From the NCBI RefSeq assembly GCF_020829665.1, contig NZ_JAIVFT010000005.1, forward strand, positions 1 through 64,000: a stretch of 64,000 bases of DNA, given 5' to 3'. A model generated the notes under the pieces. The model was not told the origin of the DNA, did no database searches, and worked only from the letters and a program-made list of their open reading frames with translations. This DNA is from Nostoc sp. CHAB 5824. GTDB taxonomy: Bacteria; Cyanobacteriota; Cyanobacteriia; Cyanobacteriales; Nostocaceae. The translations under genes and the position numbers were made by a program. Below are positions 36,807-47,120 of the stretch, in pieces (position 1 is the stretch's first letter; each line of letters starts with the position of its first letter).

Positions 36807-39695
36807 ATGCTTCATCCAGTTCTGCCGCCCGCTCCGCCTCCTATCCTCGAATCTTTACAACCTGTAAATCCCGCCTCATCTGCTAGTCATACAAAGTTTC
36901 TTTCAGGTGTAGATACTGGAATACACGAAAAGACAGATAAATCCAAGCAGCTCAAGGATTTGGCTCAGTTGGCAATTGCGGGTGACATCAAAAGTGATCC
37001 ACCATTGCCAACTCCAATACACTCAACTCCGAATGACTTGGTAATTGCCGAAACTCGCTCTGTACCCCATCTACCAGAAAACTACCCATCAGAAATTTCC
37101 CCCATTACCGAGTCTGGAAATGCTGCACTCTTGGGGCGATCGCTGGTTGTTGATTATCCCACGCAGGAGGTTAAAACCTCTAATCACCAAGATAAAGAAG
37201 ACATAAAGACAAGTCTGAGCGTCGGCGTTCGGCGTTCAGAAATTCTCCTAAGAGCGGCGTTACGCAAACGGGAGACGCAAAGAGAAGCCACTACGTTGCC
37301 AAGAAAAGTTGGAGCGGAGGGTTTCTCTGTAGACGCAAAGCGTGAACTTTCGCAGAAACTCGGTGAGCGATATCTAACGACAAGCCGCTTTGCGTCTACG
37401 CCAACTTCCAACTTTAGTAGAGAAAAACAAACCTTTTTGGACTCTCCTAGCTTTAGCTATAGAGTTTCCCCAAGTCCCCTTGTTGCCCAATCTTTGCGTC
37501 CTCTTCCAAGTGCCCCAAGTCTCACAAACAGCAACAAGTTAGTCGAATCAAAGGCGGGAATTTTAGCTGAGAAGTTAACCCAGCAAAAACAGCAAAGTGA
37601 TATTACTGCACCACAGTTTCCAGGAAGAGACAATATCTCTGTATCTGCTGCTGATCTTGCACCGAGTTCTCAATCAGTACAAAATTTTATAACATTCAAG
37701 TCTCGCAGCCCAAAAAACCAACTCTCAACGCCTATCACTGTAGAATTCAAGTCCCAAGTCCAGCAACAAAGCCAAGCACCAACGCCGACACCAGAGGTAG
37801 ACACCACCAATCAACCACAAGCGCCAACTAGCACGCCGCCAGTCAAACCGAGAATTGTAGAAGTCACTTCAGATCGGCAAGAGTATGACGAGCAACGGCG
37901 AATTATTACAGCTGTTGGTAATGTACTTGTGCGATTTGATGGGGCAGTGGTGGATGCCGATCGCTTGCAAGTCAATTTAGACAACTTGATCGCTGCGGGG
38001 GAAGGCAACGTAACTTTAACACGGGGCGATCAGGTACTGCGTGGACAACGCTTTACCTATAACTTTGTTCAAGATAGTGGGGAACTGGAAAATGGTAGAG
38101 GAGAAATTTACGTACCCTCAGCACAAACAGATTTTGCTTTTTCATCCACGGGTGTAACTGCTGGTGGGGTTCCAAAACGTCCGCCCAGCGATCGCATTAG
38201 AGCCAATCAGCCCGTTTCCGGTGTGAGCAGCCCTGGAGGAATTGATATAGCATTTGGTGGTCAGGCAGACGCTAGCAACGTCCCGCCACCGAAAACAGGG
38301 GGCGCGGTCAATCGGCTCAGGTTTGAAGCTGAAAACATTGACTTTTATCCGCAAGGCTGGCAAGCAAACAATGTTCGGATCACGAATGATCCTTTTTCGC
38401 CCCCAGAACTAGAATTACGCGCAGATAAAGTAACTCTGACGCGAGAATCACCCTTGGTAGACCGCATCAGGACACAGGGGCAGCGTTTGGTATTGGATCA
38501 AACGGTTTCCTTACCAATTCCGCTGAATGAGCGGACTATTGACCGTCGAGAGCGGGATGTTACACCTGCAATAGTTTCCCCCGGCTATGATGGAGAAGAT
38601 CGGGGTGGTTTGTATATTGAGCGTGGCTTTCCAGTCATCGATACAGAGCAGACACGCTGGACGATCACGCCCCAGTTACTAGTACAAAGAGCTGTGCAAG
38701 AAGGCACGGGTGACTTAGGCGCACTGTTTGCTGTGAAGACAAAGATAAATTCTGTTTTGAGTCCACGGGCAGTAGTTGAAGGGACTGGGGAGTTAACCAG
38801 TTTTGACTTGAACAAGGTAGAAGACAATTTGCGAGCGAGGTTGGGATTGCGCCAGATATTAGGGACTTCCCTTCCGCACATATTGAATCTGGAGTATGGC
38901 TACCGCGAGCGTTTTTACAACGGTACTCTTGGCTTTCAAACTGTCCAGAGCAGTCTTGGCGGTATTGTTACCTCTCCTGTAATTCCTTTAGGCAAGACTG
39001 GCATTAACCTCACCTATCAAGCAAGCGCTCGATATATCAATGCCAACACCGATCGCCAAGACTTACTAGAACCAGTGCGGGAAAACGATCGCATCTCACT
39101 AGGTCGTTTACAAGGCAGTGCCACCCTCAGTAAAGGGCTGTTGCTGTGGCAGGGAAAACCATTACCACCCACTGCCACTGAGGGATTACGATACACGGCT
39201 ACCCCTGTAGTTCCTTACTTGCAAGCGATCGCTAGCGTCACAGGCACTACAAATTATTACACCAATGGTGATAATCAAAGCACCCTAATTGGTACAATTG
39301 GCTTACAAGGTCAAGTTGGTCATTTTTCTCGACCTTTTTTCGACTATACCGCCTTTAATATTAGTTACTCTCAAGGCTTAAACAACGGATTATCACCCTT
39401 TTTGTTTGATCGCTCCGTTGATAACCAAGTGTTGAGCGCTGGGATATCACAGCAAATCTACGGCCCTTTTCGCTTAGGCTTTCAAACATCTGTAAACTTG
39501 GATACTGGTAAAGAAACTAGCACTGACTACATTTTGGAATATAGCCGTCGCACCTATGGCATCACCTTGCGTTACAATCCGGTACTGGAGTTAGGCGGTT
39601 TCAGCGTCCGAATTAGTGATTTTAACTGGGGTGGCGGCACTGATCCATTTTCAGAAGTTAAGCCAGTAGTAGGCGGCGTAGAACAAAATTATTAG
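36807..39695 (+). CDS. DUF3769 outer-membrane protein (LptD/OstA-like)
   Basis: From the ATG at 36807 the product is 962 residues. A long low-complexity, Pro/Ser/Thr-rich N-terminal region precedes an OstA/LptA-like domain (about 350-440: V-T-S-D-R-Q-E-Y-D, A-V-G-N-V-L-V-R-F, A-D-R-L-Q-V-N, A-A-G-E-G-N-V-T-L). It is followed by a DUF3769 region rich in amphipathic strands (L-N-L-E-Y-G-Y-R-E-R-F, F-R-L-G-F-Q-T-S-V). This architecture is the cyanobacterial counterpart of LptD, which would insert lipopolysaccharide in the outer membrane; the role is inferred. Residues about 137-200 are Arg/Lys-rich and repeat-derived (see 37215-37406). No cleavable signal peptide is obvious at this start. Confidence 0.82.
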   Translation: MLHPVLPPAPPPILESLQPVNPASSASHTKFLSGVDTGIHEKTDKSKQLKDLAQLAIAGDIKSDPPLPTPIHSTPNDLVIAETRSVPHLPENYPSEISPITESGNAALLGRSLVVDYPTQEVKTSNHQDKEDIKTSLSVGVRRSEILLRAALRKRETQREATTLPRKVGAEGFSVDAKRELSQKLGERYLTTSRFASTPTSNFSREKQTFLDSPSFSYRVSPSPLVAQSLRPLPSAPSLTNSNKLVESKAGILAEKLTQQKQQSDITAPQFPGRDNISVSAADLAPSSQSVQNFITFKSRSPKNQLSTPITVEFKSQVQQQSQAPTPTPEVDTTNQPQAPTSTPPVKPRIVEVTSDRQEYDEQRRIITAVGNVLVRFDGAVVDADRLQVNLDNLIAAGEGNVTLTRGDQVLRGQRFTYNFVQDSGELENGRGEIYVPSAQTDFAFSSTGVTAGGVPKRPPSDRIRANQPVSGVSSPGGIDIAFGGQADASNVPPPKTGGAVNRLRFEAENIDFYPQGWQANNVRITNDPFSPPELELRADKVTLTRESPLVDRIRTQGQRLVLDQTVSLPIPLNERTIDRRERDVTPAIVSPGYDGEDRGGLYIERGFPVIDTEQTRWTITPQLLVQRAVQEGTGDLGALFAVKTKINSVLSPRAVVEGTGELTSFDLNKVEDNLRARLGLRQILGTSLPHILNLEYGYRERFYNGTLGFQTVQSSLGGIVTSPVIPLGKTGINLTYQASARYINANTDRQDLLEPVRENDRISLGRLQGSATLSKGLLLWQGKPLPPTATEGLRYTATPVVPYLQAIASVTGTTNYYTNGDNQSTLIGTIGLQGQVGHFSRPFFDYTAFNISYSQGLNNGLSPFLFDRSVDNQVLSAGISQQIYGPFRLGFQTSVNLDTGKETSTDYILEYSRRTYGITLRYNPVLELGGFSVRISDFNWGGGTDPFSEVKPVVGGVEQNY
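37215..37406. repeat. Dispersed Nostoc-type repeat inside the DUF3769 coding region
   Basis: About 190 bp differ from the surrounding gene: modules such as ggcgttcggcgttcag, cgcaaacgggagacgcaaag and ccgctttgcgtctacgcc, of the kind seen in intergenic repeats of this window (for example near 480-540). The reading frame stays open through it and encodes about 64 mostly basic residues. It looks like a repeat inserted in frame into a tolerant linker. Confidence 0.65.
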
Positions 39696-39908
39696 TCAAA
39701 CAGTTATCAGTATGCCCTACCCAACACTTGATTTTCTAACCGCAATGGATATTAATACTGTTCGCTTTGTGCATTTTTAACTTGGAATTGGGTTTTGGGA
39801 AAAGGTATTGGATAAGGGTTAAAGGTTTTTCTTTCACCCTTTCTCCCTTAACCGAAAGCTATTGCAATGGATATTTTCTATTCACAGATTTTCTATCTTT
39901 TGCCCAGT

Positions 39909-40193
39909 CTAAGAACTTGGCACGACTCGACAGCGTATCACACAATTGGTTGAAGCCGCACCAGGTATTCTCAGGTTGGCATAGTCGCCCCCTAGTTGAA
40001 CACGTGACGGTGCTTGGTGTAGGGTTACACAGCATCTTTGCACTGCGGCTTGGTACTCTCGCCATTGCTTACGGATTGCAAGACTTGCGGCATCGTCACC
40101 TAAATCTGAAAATCTTAGCCCAGCCCTAATCAGCCAAGATTCCACGTCAGTTGTTTCACCAAGTATTTCGGGAATGGGATTAATCTTTTCCAT
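39909..40193 (-). CDS. Doubtful 94-aa protein or gene fragment
   Basis: The N-terminal two thirds (I-P-E-I-L-G-E-T-T-D-V-E-S-W-L-I, L-R-F-S-D-L-G-D-D-A-A) look protein-like and could be the start of a small cyanobacterial protein. The last 25 residues (Cys/Arg-rich) do not. No good ribosome site precedes the ATG. The gap 39696-40415 has no better candidate, and an overlapping plus-strand frame is less protein-like. It may be a decayed gene. Confidence 0.3.
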   Translation of the reverse strand: MEKINPIPEILGETTDVESWLIRAGLRFSDLGDDAASLAIRKQWREYQAAVQRCCVTLHQAPSRVQLGGDYANLRIPGAASTNCVIRCRVVPSS

Positions 40194-40298
40194 GAGTAAT
40201 ATCTTTTACACATATTCAAAATTGGTAATTTTACTTTAAGAAAAACTATTGATAATAGCCAATATAATTGTTTATCAAAATCATAAATGAAAATGATT

Positions 40299-40338
40299 AA
40301 AAAAATGGGTCATATCTGAGTATCTATACTCAGATATG
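40299..40338 (-). terminator. Terminator of the small outer-membrane-protein gene
   Basis: CATATCTGAGTA (40311-40322) and TACTCAGATATG (40327-40338) form a perfect 12-bp stem with a 4-base loop. On the minus strand ACCC and then a run of T follow (complement of 40299-40310). It lies about 80 bp beyond the stop at 40416. Confidence 0.75.
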
Positions 40339-40415
40339 ACAGAAGGAATTACTATTAGGGCTGGCAAACATCAGTGCTTTAGCTTGTGAATAAGCTGTTT
40401 TCTAGCTCGTAATCA

Positions 40416-40928
40416 CTAGAAACGATAGCCTAATCCAGCTTGGAAGCTCACGGCATCAGCATCACTATTTCTATAGGCGTCAATGCCCCATTTAGTATCG
40501 CCATAAGCAATGACATTGTTGCTAACTTCTGATTCAATACCAAGGGTGACTACAGGTGCATTCTGATTGCCCAATGGGGTTTTTTGACCTTCATCAGTTA
40601 CAAAAGAATAACCACCACCGAAGTAAACGTTAGTATTTTTAGCGATGGGCGCATCGTAAGTCACTATGGGCATAATTGCGGCAGCATCACCACCATATAG
40701 CACAGAACCCCGCAGTGAAACAGGCGCATTGGGAACGGCGTAACGTCCTTGGATATTGCCACCAATTTGTGCTTCATCGTTTCCTTGTCCGCCACTGGTT
40801 GCACCAACCGCAACACCAGCACCGATGTAGTTACCGTTCGTACCCGCTGTTTGAGCAGAAGCAATTCCCGCCGAGAGGACAATGGAAGCAACAGCGAGGA
40901 AAGAGGCAGCTAATTTTGTAAGTTTCAT
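40416..40928 (-). CDS. Small outer-membrane beta-barrel protein
   Basis: From the ATG at 40928 the product is 170 residues. A classic signal peptide (K-L-T-K-L, hydrophobic, A-S-A at about 24-26) leads to about 145 residues of alternating Gly-rich strands (Y-I-G-A-G-V-A-V-G, V-Y-F-G-G-G-Y-S-F). It ends in A-G-L-G-Y-R-F, with the C-terminal Phe typical of proteins inserted by the BAM machinery. It resembles small OmpA-type or opacity-like barrels. Function is unknown. A GAGAAGA site precedes the ATG; the upstream extension of the frame lacks a signal-like start. Confidence 0.83.
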   Translation of the reverse strand: MKLTKLAASFLAVASIVLSAGIASAQTAGTNGNYIGAGVAVGATSGGQGNDEAQIGGNIQGRYAVPNAPVSLRGSVLYGGDAAAIMPIVTYDAPIAKNTNVYFGGGYSFVTDEGQKTPLGNQNAPVVTLGIESEVSNNVIAYGDTKWGIDAYRNSDADAVSFQAGLGYRF

Positions 40929-41013
40929 AGAATTCTTCTCACCAGAGTTAAGTAAAATCAATGTTCTCTAGTACTAGAATCTCTTTTTTTACAAAATGTA
41001 ACCTCGCACACCT

Positions 41014-41060
41014 GGTTCGCCCAAGTGGCTGAATTATTTTTCATCCACTTGGGTGTAACC
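41014..41060 (-). terminator. Hairpin after murJ
   Basis: CCCAAGTGG (41020-41028) and CCACTTGGG (41045-41053) pair perfectly, with GGTT/AACC (41014-41017/41057-41060) extending across a small internal loop. It lies 22 bp beyond the murJ stop, with no U-tract close by. Confidence 0.5.
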
Positions 41061-41081
41061 ACTGAAAAATTCAAATGGCAG

Positions 41082-42686
41082 TTATTTCTTGAAAAAGCGC
41101 TGACGTAGACGAGATATAAAAATATTCACCTCTGGTATTTTCATCCATGAAGCGATCGCAGCAAACACAGCAATCCCCACGAAGCCAGATATACATAGCT
41201 GCAATATCAGAATCAGTAAACCCGTTTTACCTAAGAATTGCCCAGAAGCAACCAAAGTCCCATAGCTTGCTACCCCAGCTACCACGCTACCCGCAGTCAA
41301 ACCCAGAATCGGCAAACTCCACTCACGCCAAGGTAAACCATTGAGTTTGCGATCGAGCAACCACAACAGCATCAACATTGAGCTGCAATTTACACTTACT
41401 GTTGCCAACACTAAACCGGGAGCGCCAAAAGGTTTAACGAAAAACCAATCTAATAAGATATTGAGCAAGATGTTAAAAATACTGATGCGAAAAGGTGTCT
41501 GTCCATCTCCCAAAGCATAGAATACCCGCACCAAAACATCACGCCCCAAATAGACAAACATCCCAATTCCATAAGCGACTAGTAAGGATGAAACTAGCTG
41601 TGTGGCTTCTGGCTTGAAAGCACCGCGCTCATATACCACCTGCACAATGGGTACAGATAACGCCACCATCAACGCCCCTAGCGGTAGCATGGTGAAAGCA
41701 GTGAGTAGAAGTCCTTGGCGAATGCGTAGTTTTAACTCTGGCCAATTTTCGGGGCCGGCAAGTTTGGCAAATATAGGTAATAGGGGCAGCAAAATGACAT
41801 TAGAAATAATCCCTAAGGGAGTTTGTACTAATAAATTCGCATAGTTAAATCCTGCTGCAGCACCAGGGATAGGACTGGCAAAATAAAGGTCAGTGGCGAC
41901 ATTAATTGGCATCATTCCAGAGGAAATTGTTGCCGGAGTCATAATTTTAATTACTTCTTGAACGCCTGGGGATTTAAAATCAAATCGCAGGCGTAATGTG
42001 CCTAATCCTAACCGCCACTGGACAATTAGCTGCACTATCCATTGGAGAACTGCTCCTGCTAAGGTTCCCCAAGCTAACACCATTCCCCCGATTAAAGCGT
42101 ACTCCGGTTTAATAATGTCTTTGCCCAGTTGCATAGCCAAGATACCAAGACCGGCAACAACAGTAATACTGGATAATAGGGGACTAATGGAGAGTAACCA
42201 ATATTGATTGGCTGCATTAAGAGTACCGAAGCCAATGCCAATTAAACCTGAAAATAAAGCCATTGGCGCCATAATGCGGAGTTGTTGAATTGCGATCGCT
42301 CTGGTTGTCTCTTCCAAGCCATGACCGACTAAATCAACGATCGCATCCGCAAATAAAATCTGAGCAACCGTCACCAGCAACAGCAATCCAGCAACTAGCG
42401 TTGTCACGGTTTCCACTAGGGGAGCCGCTTCTTCTCGCCGCCGCTTGGCTAAAACGCTGACAATTGCACTGTGTAATGGCCCATTTACACCACCGAGTAA
42501 TATCAATAGAAAGCCAGGAATAATATAGGCATAACTATAGGCGGTGGCAGCAGCACCAACACCAAAAGCGGCAGCGATCGCTTGCTGCCGCACTAAACCG
42601 AAGACTTTACTAATTAATGTGGCTGCGGCAACAATGCCAGCAATTCCAGCGAAAGAACGAGAAGGTTTTTGGTCTTGTTGTGTCAC
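41082..42686 (-). CDS. murJ: Lipid II flippase MurJ (MviN)
   Basis: A polytopic membrane protein of about 534 residues that moves lipid II across the cytoplasmic membrane for peptidoglycan synthesis. The N-terminal block L-I-S-K-V-F-G-L-V-R-Q-Q is the MurJ signature. G-G-V-N-G-P-L-H-S-A-I-V-S-V, the L-R-F-D-F-K-S-P-G-V loop and about 13-14 hydrophobic helices match the MVF family. The frame extends to 42788, but that N-terminal addition is Cys-rich and unlike family members. The GTG at 42686 gives the usual length, though no ribosome site supports it firmly. Confidence 0.93.
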   Translation of the reverse strand: MTQQDQKPSRSFAGIAGIVAAATLISKVFGLVRQQAIAAAFGVGAAATAYSYAYIIPGFLLILLGGVNGPLHSAIVSVLAKRRREEAAPLVETVTTLVAGLLLLVTVAQILFADAIVDLVGHGLEETTRAIAIQQLRIMAPMALFSGLIGIGFGTLNAANQYWLLSISPLLSSITVVAGLGILAMQLGKDIIKPEYALIGGMVLAWGTLAGAVLQWIVQLIVQWRLGLGTLRLRFDFKSPGVQEVIKIMTPATISSGMMPINVATDLYFASPIPGAAAGFNYANLLVQTPLGIISNVILLPLLPIFAKLAGPENWPELKLRIRQGLLLTAFTMLPLGALMVALSVPIVQVVYERGAFKPEATQLVSSLLVAYGIGMFVYLGRDVLVRVFYALGDGQTPFRISIFNILLNILLDWFFVKPFGAPGLVLATVSVNCSSMLMLLWLLDRKLNGLPWREWSLPILGLTAGSVVAGVASYGTLVASGQFLGKTGLLILILQLCISGFVGIAVFAAIASWMKIPEVNIFISRLRQRFFKK

Positions 42687-43357
42687 GAATATTACCCGAC
42701 AACTCTTGCAGAGTGCATACTTTAAAACATTTAACCTGAAATCCCGCAGTCTGTCAGGTAAATTTTGACAAATTAAGCTGTTACACATTTAATTTGTACA
42801 TTTACCTGATGACTGAAAAACCGTCAACAGTCAACAGTCAACAGTTAACGACCATCGAGAGTGTTTATATACTTTAGACGCGCATCAGCTTAGTCATTTT
42901 AAACGCCTTCGTCCTTGGACTTGGCACGATGCCTACGGTTCTTGCTAGCCTACGCTCAAAATAAAATTTCTGAGATTGCTATAATAGTACGCATTTTAGC
43001 TCTCATTTTCAGGTAAAGGCAGGAACTGTTGTACAAAGAGAACACGAGAAACATTAAACCAAATCACGGGTTTATTGATTCTCAGCCAGTCAGAACAACT
43101 CAAAACAGGTCAGATCGCTTTTCTGATTTATCTCGGCAACACTAACTTAGTTATATTTTCTCTTGTGTACAAGCCAAAATTATTTTTTAACCCATTACGA
43201 GGATAGATCGAGAAAGGGGAACTATAACAATAACCATCTTCTGGGAAATAGTTAAGTACTGCAAAAATTTTGTAGTTTGTCATATTTTTGACGCCCTTTA
43301 ACCCAATGAAGTTTGGTATGAGGAATCATTTATATAAAAACGACATAATCCAGAGCA
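42687..43357. other. Intergenic region with heptamer GTCAACA repeat
   Basis: Three exact GTCAACA units lie at 42823-42843 with a degenerate fourth unit, then a short GC-rich dispersed repeat near 42925-42960. The remainder to the histidine-kinase start shows no gene. The promoter of the kinase should lie here but is not distinctive. Confidence 0.4.
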
Positions 43358-46300
43358 ATGGAACCCAATTCAAATTTCACAGAAAATCAACTTCTCTTGT
43401 CAAGCGCTCAACTTCAAGAACAACTAGACCAACAAAAGGCTCTAGCGAGTGTAATTGTGCGAATTCGGGAGTCTCTTGACTTAGAAACGATTTTTCAAAC
43501 TACCGTTACACAAGTGCGTCAGTTGCTAAATGCTGATCGTGTAGCAGTCTTCCAGTTTAACCTGAAAAAAGATTGGGAAGGAGAATTTGTTTCTGAAGAT
43601 GTTGTGCCTGGTTGGACTTCGGCATTGGCAGTAAAAGTTTACGATCACTGCTTTGGAGAACAATTTGCTTCTACTTATCAACAAGGTCAAGTGCAAGCGG
43701 TAGCAGATATTTACAAGGCGGGACTGAGTGATTGTCTTATGGCAATTTTGAGTAAATTTCAGGTACAGGCCAACCTCGTTGTCCCTATATCACGCCAGAA
43801 AGAACTGTGGGGATTGCTTTGCATTCATCAGTGCAGTCAGGCTCGTGACTGGAAAGAATCAGAAATTGAGTTTATTCATCAAATTGCTGACCATCTTGCT
43901 GTTGCTATTCAACAGGCAAAGCATCTCCATGAAGTCCAAGTGCAAGCCGCAAAATTGGCTCAAGCAGTTCAACGCGACCAAGTAATTGCTCAAATTGTTG
44001 ATGAAATTCGTTCACCCCTTGATATTGAAACCATTTTTAAAACCACAACTCAAGAAATACGCCAGTTGCTGCAAGCCGATCGAGTTGCCATCTTTAGCTT
44101 CAATACCGATTGGAGTGGTAACTTTGTTGCTGAGTCATTTGCGGAAGGCTGGACTCCCTTAGTTGGTGTTCAGCCTGCGATTGCTGATACTTATTTACAA
44201 CAAACGCAAGGGGGACGTTATGTTAACAACCAGACATTTACAGTCAATGACATTTATCAAGCCGGATTAACAGACTGTCATGTAACCCTGTTAAAGCAAT
44301 TTCAGGCAAAAGCCTTTGCAACTGCCCCCATTCTCCAAGGAGATCAACTTTGGGGAATCATCGCTGCCTACCAAAATGCCTCACCCAGACAGTGGCAATC
44401 TTATGAAATCGAATCATTGACCAAAATCGGCACACAAATTGGTGTGGCACTGCGACATTATAAGTTACTAGCACAGGCTCAGTACCAAGCAGAGCAACAA
44501 AAGACATTAACTAGCGTGATTACTCGAATTCGGGAGTCTTTAGATTTAGATACAATCTTCCAGACTACTGTCACCGAGGCGCGGCAAATGCTACAAGCAG
44601 ACCGAGTAGCGGTCTTTCGTTTTGACCCTCAAAAAAATTGGGAAGGGGAATTTATTTCTGAGGATGTTGTACCTGAGTGTAACTCGGTAATCACAGAAAA
44701 AGTTTATGATTATTGCTTTGGTGAAAACTTTGCACCCCTTTATGCACAAGGTCGAGTAAATGCGATCACTGACATCTATCAAGGAAAGTTTCCAGGTTGC
44801 TACGTCCAAATTCTAGAAAAATTTCAAGTGCGGGCAAATATGATCGCACCTCTATTGAAAAAAGGTGAACTTTGGGGATTACTGTGTATTCACCAATGCA
44901 CCGCTCCTCGTCACTGGCAACCCTCTGAGATTGAATTTACCAGTCAAATAGCCGAGCAATTGGGAGTCGCATTAAAACAGGATTCTTATTTAAAGCAAGT
45001 TCAAATGCAGGTTGTCCAGTTAGCAGAAGCCACTGAACGGGAGAAAGCAATGGAACGGCAAGAATTGCTGGCTGCAACCATTGATAAAATCCGCCAGTCA
45101 CTCGATATTAAAACTATTTTTAGAACCACTACTCAAGCTGTGCGAGAGTTGCTCGAAGTCGAGCGAGTTGCAATTTACCGCTTTAACCCAGATTGGAGCG
45201 GTAAATTTGTGGCAGATTCTTTTAAAGATGGTTGGAAACCTGTTGCACAAGCCCAACCAATGATTATAGAAACTTTTGAGGACACAGACGACGATAACGA
45301 ACTTCCGCGTAATGAAACCTTTGTTCCGATTCGGGAAGGTGAAAAACTATGGGGATTATTAGTTGCTTATCAAAATTCGCAACCGCGCTATTGGAAAGAA
45401 GAAGAAATTAATTTACTGGCTCAAGTAGGGGTGCAATTAGGAATTGCGATTCAGCAAGCGGAATTACTCGAACAAACTAAACGTCAAACCTTAGAACTTA
45501 CTCAAGCCCTGCAAGAATTAAAACAAACTCAGACCCGGTTAATTCAGGGTGAAAAAATGGCAGGATTAGGACAATTACTTGCTGGAGTCGCTCATGAAAT
45601 CAACAATCCTATCAGTTTTATTTTTGGCAATCTCATCCATTTAAATGAATATACTCAAGAACTGCTAAATGTAGTGAAACTTTACCGTAAGAACTCCTCA
45701 CTATTGCCAACTGTCCAAGAGCAAATTGACAAGACTGATTTGGATTTTCTTATCGAAGATTTACCCAAAACCCTTGAGTCGATGAAAGTAGGAACAGAGC
45801 GGATTTGTGAGATTGTACTATCACTGCGTAACTTTTCTCGTACAGATGAGGCTGAATTGAAGCCAGTAGATGTTCATGAAGGCTTAGATAGTACTTTGCT
45901 GATTTTAGGGCATCGGCTCAAAAACAATAATGAACGCCCAGCTATTGAGATTGTTAAAGAATATGCTACTTTACCTTTGCTCGAATGCTATCCCGCACAA
46001 TTAAATCAAGTGTTTATGAATCTTTTGAGTAACAGTATTGATGCATTAGAGGAAAAGTTTAAAATTATACAGCAGAGGTATTTAAAGTTATCCCAAAGGT
46101 GTCCAAAAATACCCTTAACTATCTGGATTACTACGCAAGCCATTAATAACCACATTGTAATTAGAATAGCTGATAATGGTCTTGGGATTCCAGAAGAGGT
46201 GCGATCGCACATGTTTGATCCCTTCTTCACCACCAAAGCACCAGGTAAAGGTACGGGGTTAGGATTATCTATCAGCCATCAAATAATAGTTGAAAAACAT

Positions 46301-46375
46301 CATGGTCAGATTAAATGTTCCTCTAAACCAGGAGAAGGAACAGAGTTTTTAATTGAAATTCCCAGTGGTAATTAG
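43358..46375 (+). CDS. Four-GAF sensor histidine kinase with cyanobacteriochrome-like motifs
   Basis: A 1005-residue soluble kinase. Four GAF domains lie at about 35-185, 215-370, 390-545 and 580-705, joined by coiled-coil linkers. HisKA follows with the phospho-acceptor in V-A-H-E-I-N-N-P (His746), then HATPase with N-L-L-S-N-S, D-N-G-L-G-I-P and [12 protein letters not shown]1 and GAF3 carry D-H-C-F (Cys98) and D-Y-C-F (Cys453), the DXCF motif of cyanobacteriochromes, plus a Cys at the usual bilin site (Cys126, Cys481). GAF2 carries the Cys-His pair (Cys307-His308). GAF4 is shortened and lacks both. Bilin binding is thus possible but unproven. No response regulator is adjacent. Confidence 0.9.
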   Translation: MEPNSNFTENQLLLSSAQLQEQLDQQKALASVIVRIRESLDLETIFQTTVTQVRQLLNADRVAVFQFNLKKDWEGEFVSEDVVPGWTSALAVKVYDHCFGEQFASTYQQGQVQAVADIYKAGLSDCLMAILSKFQVQANLVVPISRQKELWGLLCIHQCSQARDWKESEIEFIHQIADHLAVAIQQAKHLHEVQVQAAKLAQAVQRDQVIAQIVDEIRSPLDIETIFKTTTQEIRQLLQADRVAIFSFNTDWSGNFVAESFAEGWTPLVGVQPAIADTYLQQTQGGRYVNNQTFTVNDIYQAGLTDCHVTLLKQFQAKAFATAPILQGDQLWGIIAAYQNASPRQWQSYEIESLTKIGTQIGVALRHYKLLAQAQYQAEQQKTLTSVITRIRESLDLDTIFQTTVTEARQMLQADRVAVFRFDPQKNWEGEFISEDVVPECNSVITEKVYDYCFGENFAPLYAQGRVNAITDIYQGKFPGCYVQILEKFQVRANMIAPLLKKGELWGLLCIHQCTAPRHWQPSEIEFTSQIAEQLGVALKQDSYLKQVQMQVVQLAEATEREKAMERQELLAATIDKIRQSLDIKTIFRTTTQAVRELLEVERVAIYRFNPDWSGKFVADSFKDGWKPVAQAQPMIIETFEDTDDDNELPRNETFVPIREGEKLWGLLVAYQNSQPRYWKEEEINLLAQVGVQLGIAIQQAELLEQTKRQTLELTQALQELKQTQTRLIQGEKMAGLGQLLAGVAHEINNPISFIFGNLIHLNEYTQELLNVVKLYRKNSSLLPTVQEQIDKTDLDFLIEDLPKTLESMKVGTERICEIVLSLRNFSRTDEAELKPVDVHEGLDSTLLILGHRLKNNNERPAIEIVKEYATLPLLECYPAQLNQVFMNLLSNSIDALEEKFKIIQQRYLKLSQRCPKIPLTIWITTQAINNHIVIRIADNGLGIPEEVRSHMFDPFFTTKAPGKGTGLGLSISHQIIVEKHHGQIKCSSKPGEGTEFLIEIPSGN

Positions 46376-46439
46376 AGGCTACTGATTTTTGACAATTCTA
46401 ATAATACTATTTCACGAAATACCTGCTACAGATACACGG

Positions 46440-46467
46440 GTAGGGACGTACAGATGTACGCCCCTAC
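46440..46467. repeat. Palindrome GTAGGGACGTAC/GTACGCCCCTAC
   Basis: A 12-bp stem with one mismatch and a 4-base loop, 65 bp after the histidine kinase stop. This sequence is a common cyanobacterial dispersed palindrome and may also end the transcript. Confidence 0.55.
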
Positions 46468-46511
46468 TAACCATTGCAGATGTAATCCTGTAGTTGTGGG
46501 ATAAACAATTG

Positions 46512-46925
46512 TTAATTTGAAGCGAGAAAACTTTTGATCATATTAACTATTTGTTGTTTCTCTTGAAACCCAGAACTATAGCACCCACTTAAAGGTACGG
46601 TTTCACTAGATATTCCAATTAATCCAGTAATTTGTTTTTGGCTTTTTTGATGACCAGAAAAATCAAATTCTCTCCGTTGGCATATAATTATTGATGATTT
46701 TTGCTCAATACTGGAAGCTTGTAAATTTTGCGGAACACGGTCACAACTAAGTTGTGTAACACTTATAATCGTAAAAATAGTATATAAGCAAATTATTCCT
46801 GCTTGTCCAATAAATAACCCAATAAACCGAAGCAACTTGGGTTGAATAGTAAAGTTAAGTTTATTTTGTATTTGCTCATGAATTTTTAGATTTTTACCTT
46901 TGAGCAAATACAAAATTAAAATCAA
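46512..46925 (-). CDS. Hypothetical small membrane protein, 137 aa
   Basis: A protein with one or two hydrophobic helices (about 33-56: F-I-G-L-F-I-G-Q-A-G-I-I-C-L-Y-T-I-F). An exposed part follows with C-D-R-V, I-I-C-Q-R-R-E-F and, near the end, V-P-L-S-G-C-Y-S-S-G-F-Q-E-K-Q-Q-I-V. The last block resembles a family of small cyanobacterial membrane proteins in which P-L-x-x-Y-Y-S-S-G precedes a final helix; that assignment is from memory and not firm. No ribosome site is obvious and the gene may be slightly degenerate. Function unknown. Confidence 0.5.
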   Translation of the reverse strand: MILILYLLKGKNLKIHEQIQNKLNFTIQPKLLRFIGLFIGQAGIICLYTIFTIISVTQLSCDRVPQNLQASSIEQKSSIIICQRREFDFSGHQKSQKQITGLIGISSETVPLSGCYSSGFQEKQQIVNMIKSFLASN

Positions 46926-47120
46926 ATTGATAGAGCAACGGACAGGAAGCTTAGGACAAAAATCAATTCACAATGTAAGCTTGTTGAAAGCTTCTACCGC
47001 CGATTTGTTCTAACGGTTTTGTCCACTGCTATAGTTAATAGTACATAGTTTAATAAAGAACCTTTGTTTTCTATTTTTTAGCTAAAATGTCTCTGTTTTT
47101 ATGCTCAACGCTGAGATTCT

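Noticed and set aside
39767-40129. 120-codon plus-strand frame after the DUF3769 gene
   Set aside because: It overlaps a slightly more protein-like minus-strand frame, lacks a ribosome site and looks like translated antisense.
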